Source: Burkholderiaceae bacterium
GTDB taxonomy: Bacteria > Pseudomonadota > Gammaproteobacteria > Burkholderiales > Burkholderiaceae
NCBI GenBank assembly: GCA_027486025.1
Contig: JAIXPY010000122.1
Span: 1-36,228 of the forward strand
DNA length: 36,228 nt
Reading direction: 5' to 3'
Below are positions 36,161 through 36,228 of this stretch, one piece after another. Below the pieces are notes generated by a model. The model was not told the origin of the DNA, made no database searches, and worked only from the letters and a program-made list of their open reading frames with translations. Position numbers and translations under genes: made by a program. Every line of letters starts with the position of its first letter. Within the stretch, counting starts at the first letter, position 1.

Positions 36161-36198
36161 GTCGGATGTATTTATGGGTACCCATAAATAAATCCGAC
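36161..36198. repeat. 38-nt near-perfect palindrome
   Basis: GTCGGATGTATTTATGGG-TACCCATAAATAAATCCGAC; one mismatched pair; perfect 22-nt core TATTTATGGGTACCCATAAATA. Confidence 0.9.
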
Positions 36199-36228
36199 GT
36201 GCAGGATTGGCACGGGTATTGAAGTCGA

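Overview
This 36.2 kb window looks like a chromosomal segment of a Polynucleobacter-like betaproteobacterium; that assignment rests on gene content and is an inference. The left part holds an rpsU-yqeY-dnaG-rpoD macromolecular-synthesis block, and its rpoD carries a long Lys/Ala/Pro-rich N-terminal extension. A VapBC-like toxin-antitoxin pair and a tRNA with anticodon CAU (probably tRNA-Ile2) follow. From about 6.3 to 19.9 kb there is an accessory mosaic. It contains degraded or duplicated tRNA 3' ends, a palindrome-bearing repeat family, an MscS/cNMP-binding channel, an isolated AAA+ ATPase plus alpha/beta-hydrolase pair, a csp-infA cold-shock pair, a MarR/CDGSH/DoxX/flavodoxin operon, a tandem glycine riboswitch upstream of a DadA-like oxidoreductase, a ParD/RelE-like TA pair and several gene relics. 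The right part (19.9-36 kb) carries metabolic and envelope genes: a GlcD/DLD oxidase, an Ntn-type amide hydrolase, two amidohydrolases, four outer-membrane-barrel-like proteins, a LysR/EamA/aldolase locus, a frameshifted nitroreductase, and DUF4149-like and pirin proteins. The best candidates for undescribed biology are the AAA+/hydrolase cassette bounded by two copies of a pseudo-tRNA-containing repeat, the repeat family itself, and the terminator-like hairpins just upstream of both csp and infA. No database search was possible; names come from motif recognition.
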